Part shown: positions 1-8,892 of the stretch, piece by piece
Position numbering within the stretch: position 1 is the stretch's first letter
Layout: each line of letters begins with the position of its first letter
Assembly (NCBI RefSeq): GCF_018449605.1
Contig: NZ_JAAVUW010000003.1
Location: 477,801-541,800, forward strand
Length of the DNA: 64,000 bases
DNA from: Luteibacter sp. dw_328
Lineage (GTDB): Bacteria; Pseudomonadota; Gammaproteobacteria; Xanthomonadales; Rhodanobacteraceae
Direction of reading: 5' to 3'
Position numbers and translations under genes: made by a program
The notes under the pieces: model-generated
The model's input: the letters and a program-made list of their open reading frames with translations, nothing else
Told to the model about the DNA's origin: nothing
Databases searched by the model: none

Positions 1-1
1 T

Positions 2-481
2 CTTCCCCATGCGGCGCATTTCAATCGCCTGCTTGGCGAATCCGGTGACCGTCGCCTCCGCCTGATGCATGTGGGTGACCTCGATACGGTGGCGATGATG
101 GATTTGTCGCAACGCCTCGAGCGCGGCGAATGGGTCGCCATCGCCGGTGATCGTGTCCCGGAGCATGGCGGCCGCAGCGTGAACGTCGACTTCCTCGGTG
201 CCCCGGCTGCGTTTCCTCAGGGCCCCTGGTTGATGGCCGCGATGCTGCGCTGCCCGGTCAACCTGGTCTGCTGCATCAAGCATGCAGGGCGTTACACCAT
301 CCACCTGCGTCGCTTCGACGATGCGTCCACGTGGGAACGTTCCACTCGCGGTGCCGCGATCGCCGGCGCCGTCTCACGTTACGCCGAATGGCTCGCGCAG
401 CACTGCCTCGCCGCCCCTTTGCAATGGTTCAACTTCCACCCGTACTGGCACGGTACGAACGGAGCCCACGATGCGCGCTAA
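2..481 (+). CDS. Partial LpxL/HtrB-like acyltransferase, aryl-polyene cluster
   Basis: The reading frame is open from the window edge, so only the C-terminal 159 residues are seen. The text HVGDLDTVAMMDLSQRLERG, then GDRVP and QGPWLMAAMLRCPV, is typical of the second half of lysophospholipid acyltransferase (LpxL/HtrB) family enzymes, which transfer an acyl chain from ACP or CoA to a lipid acceptor at the inner membrane. In aryl-polyene clusters a member of this family is thought to attach the polyene to its lipid anchor. The downstream thioesterase overlaps its stop by 11 bases, so they are one operon. The catalytic HX4D motif would lie upstream of the window, so activity cannot be judged here. 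Confidence 0.75.
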   Translation, partial: LPHAAHFNRLLGESGDRRLRLMHVGDLDTVAMMDLSQRLERGEWVAIAGDRVPEHGGRSVNVDFLGAPAAFPQGPWLMAAMLRCPVNLVCCIKHAGRYTIHLRRFDDASTWERSTRGAAIAGAVSRYAEWLAQHCLAAPLQWFNFHPYWHGTNGAHDAR

Positions 482-911
482 CGGTGTATTCGCCGTCGAC
501 ACGGAGTTGACCGTTCCCTTCTTCGATGTCGATTCGATGGAAGTCGTCTGGCACGGCCATTACGTCAAGTACCTCGAGATCGCACGCTGTGCCCTGCTCG
601 AAGCCCTCGGCCACGACTATGTGCGCATGAAAGACACCGGCTATGCGTGGCCGATCATCGACATGCAGCTGCGTTACGCGCGCGCCGCACGTTTCGGCCA
701 GAAGCTGGTCGTACGTGCCGAGCTGGTCGAATGGCAGAACCGCCTGAAGATCCACTACACCCTCAGCGACGCCGCCACCCACGAGCGACTGACCCGCGCC
801 AGCACGATCCAGGTCGCGGTCAGGCTCACCGATGGCGAGATGCAGCTGGTCTCACCTTCCGTTTTCATCGACGATGTCGAGCGCCACCTGGCGCGACAGT
901 CGTTGCCCTGA
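471..911 (+). CDS. Hotdog-fold acyl-CoA/ACP thioesterase (4HBT type)
   Basis: A 146-residue protein beginning MRANGVFAVDTELTVPFFDV. The segment VDSMEVVWHGHYVKYLE followed by ARCALLEALG is the hallmark of the 4-hydroxybenzoyl-CoA thioesterase/YbgC hotdog family, with the conserved Asp and the HGxY loop at the active site. It probably hydrolyses an acyl or aryl thioester during aryl-polyene synthesis. The ATG at 471 was chosen because it lies inside the end of the acyltransferase gene, as expected for translational coupling, and begins the conserved domain; a longer in-frame reading exists upstream but overlaps the preceding gene completely. Confidence 0.8.
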   Translation: MRANGVFAVDTELTVPFFDVDSMEVVWHGHYVKYLEIARCALLEALGHDYVRMKDTGYAWPIIDMQLRYARAARFGQKLVVRAELVEWQNRLKIHYTLSDAATHERLTRASTIQVAVRLTDGEMQLVSPSVFIDDVERHLARQSLP

Positions 912-916
912 TTGCC

Positions 917-1645
917 ATGGACGCCTCACTGATGAAGTACGCCAGCGCCACCTACGTGGAGGAAACCCGGATCGGTTTCGTCTTCCTGCGCACCCATACC
1001 TGGCAGCACCACGTCCTGCGCGTGGCCATAAACGATCTCAAGCGATTGGCGGGTGAACCCCTGCCGCAGGGTGGCACCTTGCTCGATGTCGGCTGCGGCC
1101 AGGGGCGTTCGTTTCGCTATCTGCGCGACGTCTTCGCCCCGGCGCGCATGCTCGGCCTGGACGCGGATCCCCACAGTATCGAGCTGTCGCGTGCGGAAGC
1201 GGCACGTGAGGGCATCGACGTGGAACTGTTCACGAGCGATTGCGCGCGTATCGACCTGGCCGACGCCAGCGTAGATACCGTGTTCTGCCACCAGACATTC
1301 CATCACCTGGTCGAACAGGAACGCGCTCTGGACGAGTTCTGGCGCGTGCTCAAGCCGGGCGGACTGCTGCTGTTCGCCGAGTCCACCAAGGCGTACATCG
1401 ATTCCTGGGTGATCCGCTGGTTCTTCCGTCATCCGATGCATGTCCAGAAGAGCGCCGACGAATATCTGGCCATGCTTCGTGGGCGCGGTTTCGTATTCAC
1501 CCAGGCACAGGTATCCCTGCCCTACTTGTGGTGGAGCCGTGCGAAGGATTTCGGCCTGCTGGAACGTTGGGGCCTCAAGGCCGCCCCGCCGGTGGGCAAG
1601 CGCGAGGAAACCCTGGTCAACGTCGCCGCGCGCAAGCCGGGCTGA
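917..1645 (+). CDS. Class I SAM-dependent methyltransferase
   Basis: A 242-residue protein. Motif I is LLDVGCGQGRSFRYL (about residues 53-67), followed by an acidic motif LGLDAD and the motif RVLKPGGLLLFAE, which together define the Rossmann SAM-binding fold. The acceptor is not evident from sequence. Its position five bases after the thioesterase and four bases before the ketosynthase places it in the aryl-polyene operon, where methyltransferases modify the aryl head group. The ATG at 917 is the first methionine after the upstream stop. Confidence 0.8.
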   Translation: MDASLMKYASATYVEETRIGFVFLRTHTWQHHVLRVAINDLKRLAGEPLPQGGTLLDVGCGQGRSFRYLRDVFAPARMLGLDADPHSIELSRAEAAREGIDVELFTSDCARIDLADASVDTVFCHQTFHHLVEQERALDEFWRVLKPGGLLLFAESTKAYIDSWVIRWFFRHPMHVQKSADEYLAMLRGRGFVFTQAQVSLPYLWWSRAKDFGLLERWGLKAAPPVGKREETLVNVAARKPG

Positions 1646-1649
1646 CGAC

Positions 1650-2828
1650 ATGACGACCTACCTGAATGCCCTCGGCGTCGTGTGCTCGCTCGGTGTGGGA
1701 AAGCAGGCGGTGGCCGAAGCGATGTTCGACGCTGCCGGGCATGGACTGCAAGACCTGGGCGGATGGGTACCCGAACACACGCTACGCCTCGGCCCTGTCT
1801 CCGCGGCATTGCCTGCGCTTTCCGCCGAACTCTTACACCGGGATACGCGTAACAACCGCCTGCTGATGCTCGCCGCGCAGGAAATCGAAGCGGAGCTCCG
1901 CGCTGCCGTCCTGCGCTTCGGTGCCGAAAGGGTCGGTATCGTCATTGGTACCAGCACGACCGGCATCGAGGAGGCGACGGGCAGCATTGCCGCGCTCGGC
2001 CAGACCGGCAGCTGGCCGGCGCATTACCAGTATGCGGATCAGGAACTCGGTGCGCCGGCCGCCTTTCTTGCCGAGTGGCTGGGTATTGCCGGCCCTGCCT
2101 ACGGCATTTCCACCGCATGCACCTCGGGTGCCCGCGCCCTGCTCAGCGCGGCACGCCTGCTGAAGACAGGCCTGTGCGATGCCGTGATCTGCGGCGGCGC
2201 GGACACGCTGTGCCGCCTGGCGACGAATGGCTTCCATTCGCTCGAAGCCATGGCCGCGGCCCGTTGCCAGCCGTTCTCGCGGCGTCGCGATGGCATCAAC
2301 ATCGGTGAGGCAGCCGCTCTCTTCCTGATGACGCGCGACCATGCGCCCGTCGCCTTTCTCGGCGGCGGCGCAAGCTCGGACGCCTACCACATGTCCTCGC
2401 CGGACCCGGAAGGTCGCGGTGCCAGCGACGCCATGACAAGGGCCTTGTCGTCAGCCGGTCTGGCGCCGGGCATGATCGACTACGTGAACCTGCACGGCAC
2501 GGCCACCGAACACAACGACGCAATGGAGAGCCGCGCGGTCGCGGCGACGTTCGGCCGCCCCGTACCCTGCTCGTCGACCAAGGCACTCACCGGCCACACG
2601 CTGGGTGCTGCCGGCGCGCTCGAGGCCGCCTTCTGCTGGCTGGCCCTCACCGACCCGCAGCGGCGCCTGCCACCGCACGTGTGGGATAGCGAGGCCGACC
2701 CGTCGCTGCCGCCGCTGGCCTTTACCGATGGCGACAGTCGCCTCCCACCCGGCCGCCGTTACCTCATGAGCAACTCCTTCGCGTTCGGCGGAAACAACGC
2801 GAGCCTGATCCTGGCGAACGCACCATGA
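1650..2828 (+). CDS. Beta-ketoacyl-ACP synthase of aryl-polyene cluster (FabF-like)
   Basis: A 392-residue condensing enzyme that would extend an ACP-bound polyene by Claisen condensation. The nucleophilic Cys lies in STACTSG (Cys157), and the two histidines in NLHGTAT and LTGHTLG; the C-terminal SNSFAFGGNNASL is the conserved glycine-rich end. The N-terminal part is compact compared with housekeeping FabF (about 410 residues), as is common for ketosynthases of aryl-polyene clusters. It overlaps the dehydratase gene by four bases (ATGA), so the two are translationally coupled. Confidence 0.85.
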   Translation: MTTYLNALGVVCSLGVGKQAVAEAMFDAAGHGLQDLGGWVPEHTLRLGPVSAALPALSAELLHRDTRNNRLLMLAAQEIEAELRAAVLRFGAERVGIVIGTSTTGIEEATGSIAALGQTGSWPAHYQYADQELGAPAAFLAEWLGIAGPAYGISTACTSGARALLSAARLLKTGLCDAVICGGADTLCRLATNGFHSLEAMAAARCQPFSRRRDGINIGEAAALFLMTRDHAPVAFLGGGASSDAYHMSSPDPEGRGASDAMTRALSSAGLAPGMIDYVNLHGTATEHNDAMESRAVAATFGRPVPCSSTKALTGHTLGAAGALEAAFCWLALTDPQRRLPPHVWDSEADPSLPPLAFTDGDSRLPPGRRYLMSNSFAFGGNNASLILANAP

Positions 2829-3298
2829 CCCTGTGGCCCATCGAACAACTGCTCACACACGCGGGTCGCATGATCCTGCTCGATCGCGTGGTGGAATGGG
2901 ATCCCGAACGCATCGTCTGCGAGCGTGCCATCCGCCGCGGCGATGCCTTCATCGAATCCGGTGGTCTGCCCGGCTGGGCCGGCATCGAGCTGATGGCGCA
3001 GGCTATCGCGGCGTGGAACGGCTGCCAGGTGCTCGCCGCGGGGGGTGAGATCCGCCCGGGCTTCCTGCTGGGCACACGCAGTTACAGGGTCGATGCCGAC
3101 ATGTTTCCGCCGGGAGCCAAGCTTCTCATCGAAGCTGTCCGAACCTTCCATGACGACGACGGCATGGCCGCCTTCAGCTGTCGCATCGATACGACGGGCG
3201 TGCACGCCGAGGCACGCCTGACGGTGTTCAGTCCGCCCGACCCGACGCCTTTCCTCGATCCACGCAACACTCTCGACTCCAAGGGAACCGCGCCATGA
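2825..3298 (+). CDS. Hotdog-fold 3-hydroxyacyl-ACP dehydratase (FabA/FabZ-like, aryl polyene)
   Basis: A 157-residue hotdog protein with LPGWAGIELMAQAIAAW, which matches the central helix of FabA/FabZ-like dehydratases, and GFLLGTRSYRVDADMFPPGA in the following strands. It would remove water from the 3-hydroxyacyl intermediate after the adjacent ketoreductase. The catalytic His of classical FabZ is not clearly placed: the N-terminal LLTHAGRMILLDRV carries a His in a FabZ-like setting. It overlaps both neighbours by four bases, which ties ketosynthase, dehydratase and reductase into one coupled block. Confidence 0.75.
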   Translation: MTLWPIEQLLTHAGRMILLDRVVEWDPERIVCERAIRRGDAFIESGGLPGWAGIELMAQAIAAWNGCQVLAAGGEIRPGFLLGTRSYRVDADMFPPGAKLLIEAVRTFHDDDGMAAFSCRIDTTGVHAEARLTVFSPPDPTPFLDPRNTLDSKGTAP

Positions 3299-4023
3299 AC
3301 GATACCGTCCTCGTCACCGGCTCCAGCCGCGGCATCGGCCGCGCCATCGCGCTGAATCTCGCCGACGCCGGCTATGACATCGTCGTCCACTGCCGCTCTC
3401 GCCGCGACGAAGCCGAGGCTGTCCTTGCCGAGATTGTCGCCAAAGGTCGCACGGCGCGCGTTATCCAGTTCGATATCGCCGACCGCGCCGCGTCGGCCGC
3501 TGCGCTCGAGGCCGATGTTGCAGAGCACGGCGCGTACTACGGTGTGGTCTGCAATGCGGGCCTCACGCGCGACGGCGCCTTTCCGGGCCTCACCTCCGAG
3601 GATTGGGATCAGGTACTGCGAACCAACCTCGACGGGTTTTACAACGTGCTTCACCCCCTGGTGATGCCGATGATCCGCCGCCGCAAAGCGGGACGCATCG
3701 TCTGCATCACGTCGGTCTCCGGCATGATCGGTAACCGCGGGCAGGTGAATTACAGCGCGTCGAAGGCCGGCGTCATCGGCGCTGCCAAGGCACTCGCCGT
3801 GGAGCTGGCCAAGCGCAAGATCACGGTGAACTGCGTGGCACCGGGGCTGATCGACACGGACATGCTCGACCCCGATGTGCCGGTCGAACAGATCCTGAAA
3901 GTCATCCCGATGGAACGCACTGGCACGCCGGAAGAAGTGGCGGCGGCCGTGCGGTTTCTGGTCAGTCCTGAGGCGGGTTACATCACGCGGCAGGTGCTTG
4001 CGGTGAACGGCGGCCTTTGTTGA
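3295..4023 (+). CDS. fabG: 3-oxoacyl-ACP reductase (FabG-type SDR)
   Basis: A 242-residue short-chain dehydrogenase/reductase. It has the cofactor loop TGSSRGIGRA (residues 7-16), NAG at about 87-89, the active-site Ser in ITSVSGMIG and the YxxxK motif in NYSASKAG, and ends in the FabG-like VNGGLC. It reduces the 3-oxoacyl-ACP made by the ketosynthase two genes upstream, using NADPH. This is the last gene of the aryl-polyene operon visible here; a REP-type repeat follows and the next gene has its own start region. The symbol refers to the family; the housekeeping fabG is probably elsewhere. Confidence 0.85.
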   Translation: MNDTVLVTGSSRGIGRAIALNLADAGYDIVVHCRSRRDEAEAVLAEIVAKGRTARVIQFDIADRAASAAALEADVAEHGAYYGVVCNAGLTRDGAFPGLTSEDWDQVLRTNLDGFYNVLHPLVMPMIRRRKAGRIVCITSVSGMIGNRGQVNYSASKAGVIGAAKALAVELAKRKITVNCVAPGLIDTDMLDPDVPVEQILKVIPMERTGTPEEVAAAVRFLVSPEAGYITRQVLAVNGGLC

Positions 4024-4032
4024 CATGCTCGT

Positions 4033-4055
4033 GTAGGAGCCGATTCATCGGCGAT
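4033..4055 (+). repeat. REP-type palindromic repeat, single unit
   Basis: The core GTAGGAGCCGATTCATCGGC is followed by GAT. GCCGAT and ATCGGC form a stem around TTC. The same core recurs at 21647, 63067 and, inverted, at 10673, and variant copies are found at 7529, 21703 and 63125. It sits just after the fabG stop codon, the usual intergenic place for such elements. Confidence 0.8.
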
Positions 4056-4094
4056 CGCTACAGCGCGACGACGCGGTAACGCTAAAGTAAGGCC

Positions 4095-6206
4095 ATGCCC
4101 TCCCTACGCCACCTCGCCGAATCCGACCGCTTCGCCGACGTCCTGCGCACCTTCCTCGCGCTATCGGGCATCACCGCCTGGTGCACCCTCATCGGCCCCG
4201 CCAGCGCCATCGTCCCCGCCCTGCTGGGCGCCATCGCCTGCGCCCTTGCCGAGACCGACGACGCCTGGCGCGGTCGGCTGCGCGGCCTCGTGGTCACCCT
4301 GCTCTGCTTCGCCGCTGCCGCCGCCGGGGTAAAGGCCCTGATCGGCCAACCCGTCCTCTTCGCCATCGCCCTGCCACTGGGTACCTTCATCCTCGTGATG
4401 CTTGGCGCCGCCAGCGGGCGCTACGCCACGATCGCGACGGCGACGCTCATCCTTTCGGTCTACACCATGATCGCCTCCGATGCCGCCGCGGCCGGCACAG
4501 GCAACGAAGGCACGCTGGCGATCCTCGCCGGTGCCGCGTGGTACGGCTTGCTCTCGCTGATATGGAGCGCGCTCGCGCCACAACGTGCCGTGCGCCACTC
4601 ACTGGCGCGCCTGTTCGAGTCGCTCGCCGCGCTCGTCGAAGCCAAGGCGGCGCTGTTCGAACCGGTGCACGGCCTCGACCGCGACGCACTCGACATCGCG
4701 TTTTCAAAACGCAACCTGCGCACCGTCGAAGCCCTGACCGGTGCACGCACCGCCTTGATCGACCGTATCGGCCGGCGCCAACCGCGGGGACGCAGCGCGG
4801 CACGACTGGCGATGTTCTTCGTCGCCCAGGACATCCACGAACGCATCAGCTCCTCGCACTATCCCTATGATGAACTCGCGGACGCGCTCTACCACAGCGA
4901 CCTGATGTTTCGATTCGGCCGCCTGCTGCGACTGCAGGCCATTGCCTGTCGCGAGCGAGCCGACGCCATAAGACGTATCGCGCCGCTCGGCTCCATCGCG
5001 CTACCACGAGCCGCACTCGACGACCTCCGCGAAGCCATCGCCTACCGCCGCCGCAGCGATCCGCCCGATGAGGCCGTCGACGACGCGCTCTCCGCCTTGA
5101 TGGACAACATGGAACGCTTGCAAGCGGCCATCGAAGACGAAGGCAACCTGCCGCAGGACATGGACACCTCGCTGCAAAGCAACGAGCCGTCGTCATTGAA
5201 AGACGCCATCGCCCGCGTGCGCATCCGGCTCAACCGGCGCTCGATGCACTTCCGTCATGCCGTACGCCTTGGCGCCGGAATGCTCGGTGGCTACCTGCTC
5301 ATGCTCGCGCTGCACCCCACCCACGGTTACTGGATCCTGCTGACCACACTCTTCGTCTGCCAACCCAGCTACGGCAGCACCCGCCGTCGACTCGTCCAGC
5401 GCGTGATCGGCACCACCGTGGGGCTTGTGGCCGGCTGGGCCATGCTTCGCCTGCTGCCCGGGGGCGACTGGCGCCTGCCGGTACTCGTCGCGACCGGTGC
5501 CGGCTTCTTCGCCTTCCGCTTGCGACGTTACGCCCTGGCCACCGCCGTGATTACGCTGTTCGTCCTGCTCTGCTTCGATCGCGTCGGCGCGGGCTACGAC
5601 GCCATCGGCCCGCGCCTGCTGGATACCCTGCTGGGCGCTATCGTCGCCGCCGTGGCCATCCGCTTCGTCCTGCCCGACTGGCGCGTACGCCGCCTTGAAG
5701 AGGTGGTGGCCGACGCCTTGCTGGCCTACGGGCGCTACCTGCAGCGCATCGCCACGCAATACCGCAACGGCAAGTCCGACGACCTGCCCTATCGCGTCGC
5801 CCGTCGCGACGCGCACGCCGCCCAGGCGGCGGTGGCCGGCAACGTGGCCGAGTTGCTTGCCGAACCCGGTCATCCGCAAGAACGCGGCGAACGCGCGCTT
5901 CGCCTGCTCACCGCCCTGCAGGCTGGGCTCGCCCACCTGTCGACGCTGGGCGTGCATCGGCAGGCCCTGGTGCCGGCCGATGCCGCCGCCGTCGAGGAAC
6001 TGGCCCAACGCATCGCTCACGGCCTCGACGCCCTGGCCGAACACGTGCGCGCAGGCTCCCCGGCGTCGCCGCTGGGCACCCCGGCCCTGCTCGTGGGGAC
6101 ATCGCTACGAGTCGCGGGGGCCCCTGAAGCCGTGCGTCTGGTGGACCGCCAGTGCCTACTGCTGATCCGCGTTCACGACCGTATCGCGGCCCTTCCGCCG
6201 GCCTGA
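4095..6206 (+). CDS. FUSC/YccS-like inner-membrane protein
   Basis: A 703-residue protein with two clusters of hydrophobic segments. The first is at about residues 18-155 (for example [20 protein letters not shown]). The second is at about 385-530 ([20 protein letters not shown] marks the repeated FUSC motif). Long polar helical regions follow each cluster. This is the arrangement of the YccS/YhfK branch of the fusaric-acid-resistance family, which is linked to aromatic-acid or toxin efflux, although most members have no proven substrate. The ATG at 4095 has TAAGG upstream. It stands alone between the pigment operon and ivd. Export of aryl-polyene precursors would be speculation. Confidence 0.8.
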   Translation: MPSLRHLAESDRFADVLRTFLALSGITAWCTLIGPASAIVPALLGAIACALAETDDAWRGRLRGLVVTLLCFAAAAAGVKALIGQPVLFAIALPLGTFILVMLGAASGRYATIATATLILSVYTMIASDAAAAGTGNEGTLAILAGAAWYGLLSLIWSALAPQRAVRHSLARLFESLAALVEAKAALFEPVHGLDRDALDIAFSKRNLRTVEALTGARTALIDRIGRRQPRGRSAARLAMFFVAQDIHERISSSHYPYDELADALYHSDLMFRFGRLLRLQAIACRERADAIRRIAPLGSIALPRAALDDLREAIAYRRRSDPPDEAVDDALSALMDNMERLQAAIEDEGNLPQDMDTSLQSNEPSSLKDAIARVRIRLNRRSMHFRHAVRLGAGMLGGYLLMLALHPTHGYWILLTTLFVCQPSYGSTRRRLVQRVIGTTVGLVAGWAMLRLLPGGDWRLPVLVATGAGFFAFRLRRYALATAVITLFVLLCFDRVGAGYDAIGPRLLDTLLGAIVAAVAIRFVLPDWRVRRLEEVVADALLAYGRYLQRIATQYRNGKSDDLPYRVARRDAHAAQAAVAGNVAELLAEPGHPQERGERALRLLTALQAGLAHLSTLGVHRQALVPADAAAVEELAQRIAHGLDALAEHVRAGSPASPLGTPALLVGTSLRVAGAPEAVRLVDRQCLLLIRVHDRIAALPPA

Positions 6207-6270
6207 TTGCTGCGTCGCGCCGTGGACTGGAGCGCCCGGCGCGTTACGATGGGATGCTTTTTCCCCCGTA

Positions 6271-6280
6271 CCCCCCCCCC
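6271..6280 (+). repeat. C10 homopolymer tract upstream of ivd
   Basis: Ten consecutive C residues lie directly before the GGAG ribosome-binding site (6281-6284) of the isovaleryl-CoA dehydrogenase gene, in the 5' leader. Tracts of this length slip during replication, so leader length may vary between cells; an effect on expression is inference. Confidence 0.7.
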
Positions 6281-6292
6281 GGAGTTGCACGC

Positions 6293-7450
6293 ATGCGCCC
6301 GTTTTCCCTCGGTGAAGACCTCGACCTCCTGCGCGAAAGCGTCCACGCCTTCGCCGAGAAGGAAATCGCCCCCCGCGCCGATCGTATCGACCGCGAAAAC
6401 GTCTTCCCGGAAGACCTCTGGCTGAAGTTCGGCGAGATGGGCCTGCTCGGCGTGACCGTGCCTGAGGAATTCGGCGGCTCCGGCCTCGGCTTCCTCGCCC
6501 ATATGGTCGCGATGGAAGAGATTTCCCGTGCCTCGGCATCGGTCGGTCTTTCCTATGGCGCGCACTCCAACCTGTGCGTGCAGAACATCTACCACAACGG
6601 CAACGACGCGCAGCGCCGCAAGTACCTGCCAAAACTCACGAGCGGTGAGTGGGTGGGCGCGCTGGCGATGAGCGAGCCGGGCGCCGGCTCCGACGTGGTC
6701 GGCTCGATGAGCTGCCGCGCCGAACTGGTCGGCGACGTATGGGTCGCCAACGGCACGAAGATGTGGATCACCAACGGCCCCGATGCCGACGTGCTGCTGG
6801 TTTACATGCGCACGGCGCCGCGTCCCGCCGGCAGCCGCTGCATGACCGCCTTCATCATCGAGAAGGGCATGAAGGGTTTCTCCACCGCGCAGAAGCTCGA
6901 CAAGCTCGGCATGCGCGGCTCGAACACCTGCGAGCTGGTCTTCGACAACTGCGAAATCCCCGCTGAGAACATCGTGGGCGAAGTGAACGAAGGTGTACGC
7001 GTGCTGATGGGCGGGCTGGATACCGAGCGCCTCGTGCTTTCCGGCGGCCCGATCGGCATCATGCAGGCTGCCGTGGACCTTGTTCTGCCCTACGTGCGCG
7101 AGCGCAAGCAGTTCAACGCGCCCATCGGCACGTTCGGCATGATGCAGGCCAAGGTGGCCGACATGTACACCGCACTGCAATCTTCACGCGGCTTCGCGTA
7201 TATGGTGGCCCAGCAGTTCGACAACGGCGTGAAGTCGCGCATCGATCCGGCCGCGTGCCTGCTCAATGCGTCGACCAATGCGGTGAAGGTGGCCCTGGAA
7301 GCGATCCAGTCCCTGGGCGGAAACGGTTACATCAACGAGTTCCCCGCAGGACGCCTGTTGCGCGATGCGAAGCTCTACGAAATCGGTGCGGGCACCAACG
7401 AAATTCGTCGCATGCTCATCGGACGCGAGCTGTTCCACGGCAAGTCTTAA
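6293..7450 (+). CDS. ivd: Isovaleryl-CoA dehydrogenase
   Basis: A 385-residue flavoprotein that oxidises isovaleryl-CoA to 3-methylcrotonyl-CoA in leucine breakdown, passing electrons to ETF. The acyl-CoA dehydrogenase signatures are [14 protein letters not shown] and [10 protein letters not shown]. The segment [18 protein letters not shown] carries the Glu position used as catalytic base specifically in isovaleryl-CoA dehydrogenases, and the C-terminus has [19 protein letters not shown]. The ATG at 6293 follows GGAG with eight bases between; an upstream in-frame extension would overlap the preceding gene. liuB, the next enzyme but one in the pathway, lies at 15.6 kb. A terminator follows. 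Confidence 0.92.
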   Translation: MRPFSLGEDLDLLRESVHAFAEKEIAPRADRIDRENVFPEDLWLKFGEMGLLGVTVPEEFGGSGLGFLAHMVAMEEISRASASVGLSYGAHSNLCVQNIYHNGNDAQRRKYLPKLTSGEWVGALAMSEPGAGSDVVGSMSCRAELVGDVWVANGTKMWITNGPDADVLLVYMRTAPRPAGSRCMTAFIIEKGMKGFSTAQKLDKLGMRGSNTCELVFDNCEIPAENIVGEVNEGVRVLMGGLDTERLVLSGGPIGIMQAAVDLVLPYVRERKQFNAPIGTFGMMQAKVADMYTALQSSRGFAYMVAQQFDNGVKSRIDPAACLLNASTNAVKVALEAIQSLGGNGYINEFPAGRLLRDAKLYEIGAGTNEIRRMLIGRELFHGKS

Positions 7451-7487
7451 CAGGCACAGCTCCCGTTTTGCGACATGGGCCGCTCCC

Positions 7488-7516
7488 ACACGAAGGTGTG
7501 GGGCGGCCTTTTTTTT
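7488..7516 (+). terminator. Rho-independent terminator after ivd
   Basis: GGCCGC and CCCACAC pair with GTGTGGG and GCGGCC around a GAAG loop (one unpaired T in the stem), followed by a run of eight T. It lies 38 bases after the ivd stop codon. Confidence 0.9.
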
Positions 7517-7528
7517 GTGCGGCTCATT

Positions 7529-7550
7529 GTGGGAGCCGCTTCAGCGGCGA
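7529..7550 (+). repeat. REP-type palindromic repeat, variant unit
   Basis: GTGGGAGCCGCTTCAGCGGC followed by GA. It is a variant of the repeat at 4033 in which the stem is GCCGCT/AGCGGC. It lies between the ivd terminator and the convergent effector gene. Confidence 0.75.
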
Positions 7551-7558
7551 CACCCCAA

Positions 7559-8863
7559 TCACCGCACCATCGAAGGCCCAGCCGACTGAACCGGCTCGGG
7601 CGCCTGCTGCTGGGCCTGCGCCTGCTGCTGAACGTGAGCCTGTTGTTGTTCGTTCTTCTGCACGTTTAACGCGGCTTCCTGGCTGCTTTGCGCCAGCGGT
7701 GTCTGGACGGCCTGCATCACGTCAACCTCGACGTAGCGCTTGAAGGGTGAATTCAGATCGCCCTTAATGGCGTACCCGCGGTTGGCGTCGTCCGATAAGG
7801 CAACGTGGTCGATGCGATTGAACCCTGCCATCGTGGCTGCCGACGTCAGACTGCCGGCAAACGCCTGCGTATGAGGACCCGGCGCGCGCCCCAGATCCTC
7901 GTCGATCTTCGCGACGCAGGAATAAGCCTGGACGTAGATGCCATGGGCGGGATGGCGTGCATCGAGCATGTCGGGCACCGGCGCCTGAAGGGCTGCCGCC
8001 TGAGCCTGCGACCTTGCTTCCGAAAGCGCAGCGAGCGTCGCTGGACCCACCACACCATCCGCTCGCAGGCCGCGGGCTTGCTGGAAAGCCTCGACCGCTT
8101 CCCGGGTGTGCGGACCGAAGCGCTGGTCGGCGTGGATGGGACCGCCGTCGCGGCCGGTATAGCCGAGGGCAGCCAGGTCCGACTGCAATGCACCGACTGC
8201 CTCACCTCGATCGCCCTGGCGGTGCACATTCGGATGAGCGGGCGATTGGGCTGCTGCCGCCTGCTGGGGACGTGCGTGCAATGCTTCCGTCAACTGCTCG
8301 TTGGTGAGTGGCGGGGTTTGATTCGTAGTGCCCCGCTTCCAGGCCTCGGCACGCGCGATACCGTCAACTAAGGCATTGCGCTCTTCTGGGGTCATATCAA
8401 CAACCTTCTTGCCGTGAAGGTGATAGCCTTCGGCCGCCGCCGTGGCATAAATGGTATTCGCCTGGCTGGCGTGATGCGTCGCGCCACTGTAGTCCGCTTT
8501 TGAATAACCTTTCACTAGTTCATCGACTGTGTTGTCGGCGAACCGGTCGGAGATAAGCTGCTTTTGGGCCTCGCGACCAGCTTCGTAACTCTCAAAAACA
8601 GCATTACCCCAATGATCAAGGTCAACGACGCCGTCGTAACGTTCCTGCGCTCTTTCCAGCGCCTTTTCCTTCGTGCGGCCGTTATGCACTGTAGAGTCCG
8701 CACTTCCACTGAACTCAAATTTGAGATTGCCAGGATTATTGTTCCGCCACGAAACAGTCCCTTCCTGCGCCGTCACCCAGGTACTGTCCTCCATCTCATA
8801 AACGCGTGTCTTACCTTGGCTTGCAACGAGACGCGTCACTTTCTTATCCGACAGAACATCCAT
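7559..8863 (-). CDS. Candidate T4SS antibacterial effector with PG-binding domain and XVIPCD-like C-terminus (copy A)
   Basis: A 434-residue protein. Residues 39-48 read SWRNNNPGNL, a motif seen in peptidoglycan-active phage and bacterial proteins. Residues about 215-280 are a PG_binding_1 repeat domain (QGDRGEAVGALQSDLAALGY, FGPHTREAVEAFQ). Residues 298-434 match the XVIPCD secretion domain of Xanthomonadales type IV effectors: LDARHPAHGIY, then GFNRIDHVALSDD and a Gln-rich tail. There is no signal peptide, as expected for a substrate delivered directly to rival cells. The gene for its probable immunity protein ends 29 bases upstream. A paralog of exactly the same length lies at 25689. The catalytic activity of the N-terminal region is not recognised; cell-wall hydrolysis is inferred. 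Confidence 0.8.
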   Translation of the reverse strand: MDVLSDKKVTRLVASQGKTRVYEMEDSTWVTAQEGTVSWRNNNPGNLKFEFSGSADSTVHNGRTKEKALERAQERYDGVVDLDHWGNAVFESYEAGREAQKQLISDRFADNTVDELVKGYSKADYSGATHHASQANTIYATAAAEGYHLHGKKVVDMTPEERNALVDGIARAEAWKRGTTNQTPPLTNEQLTEALHARPQQAAAAQSPAHPNVHRQGDRGEAVGALQSDLAALGYTGRDGGPIHADQRFGPHTREAVEAFQQARGLRADGVVGPATLAALSEARSQAQAAALQAPVPDMLDARHPAHGIYVQAYSCVAKIDEDLGRAPGPHTQAFAGSLTSAATMAGFNRIDHVALSDDANRGYAIKGDLNSPFKRYVEVDVMQAVQTPLAQSSQEAALNVQKNEQQQAHVQQQAQAQQQAPEPVQSAGPSMVR

Positions 8864-8892
8864 ATATCTTCCTTGATTTGGCGGCCAGGCCG

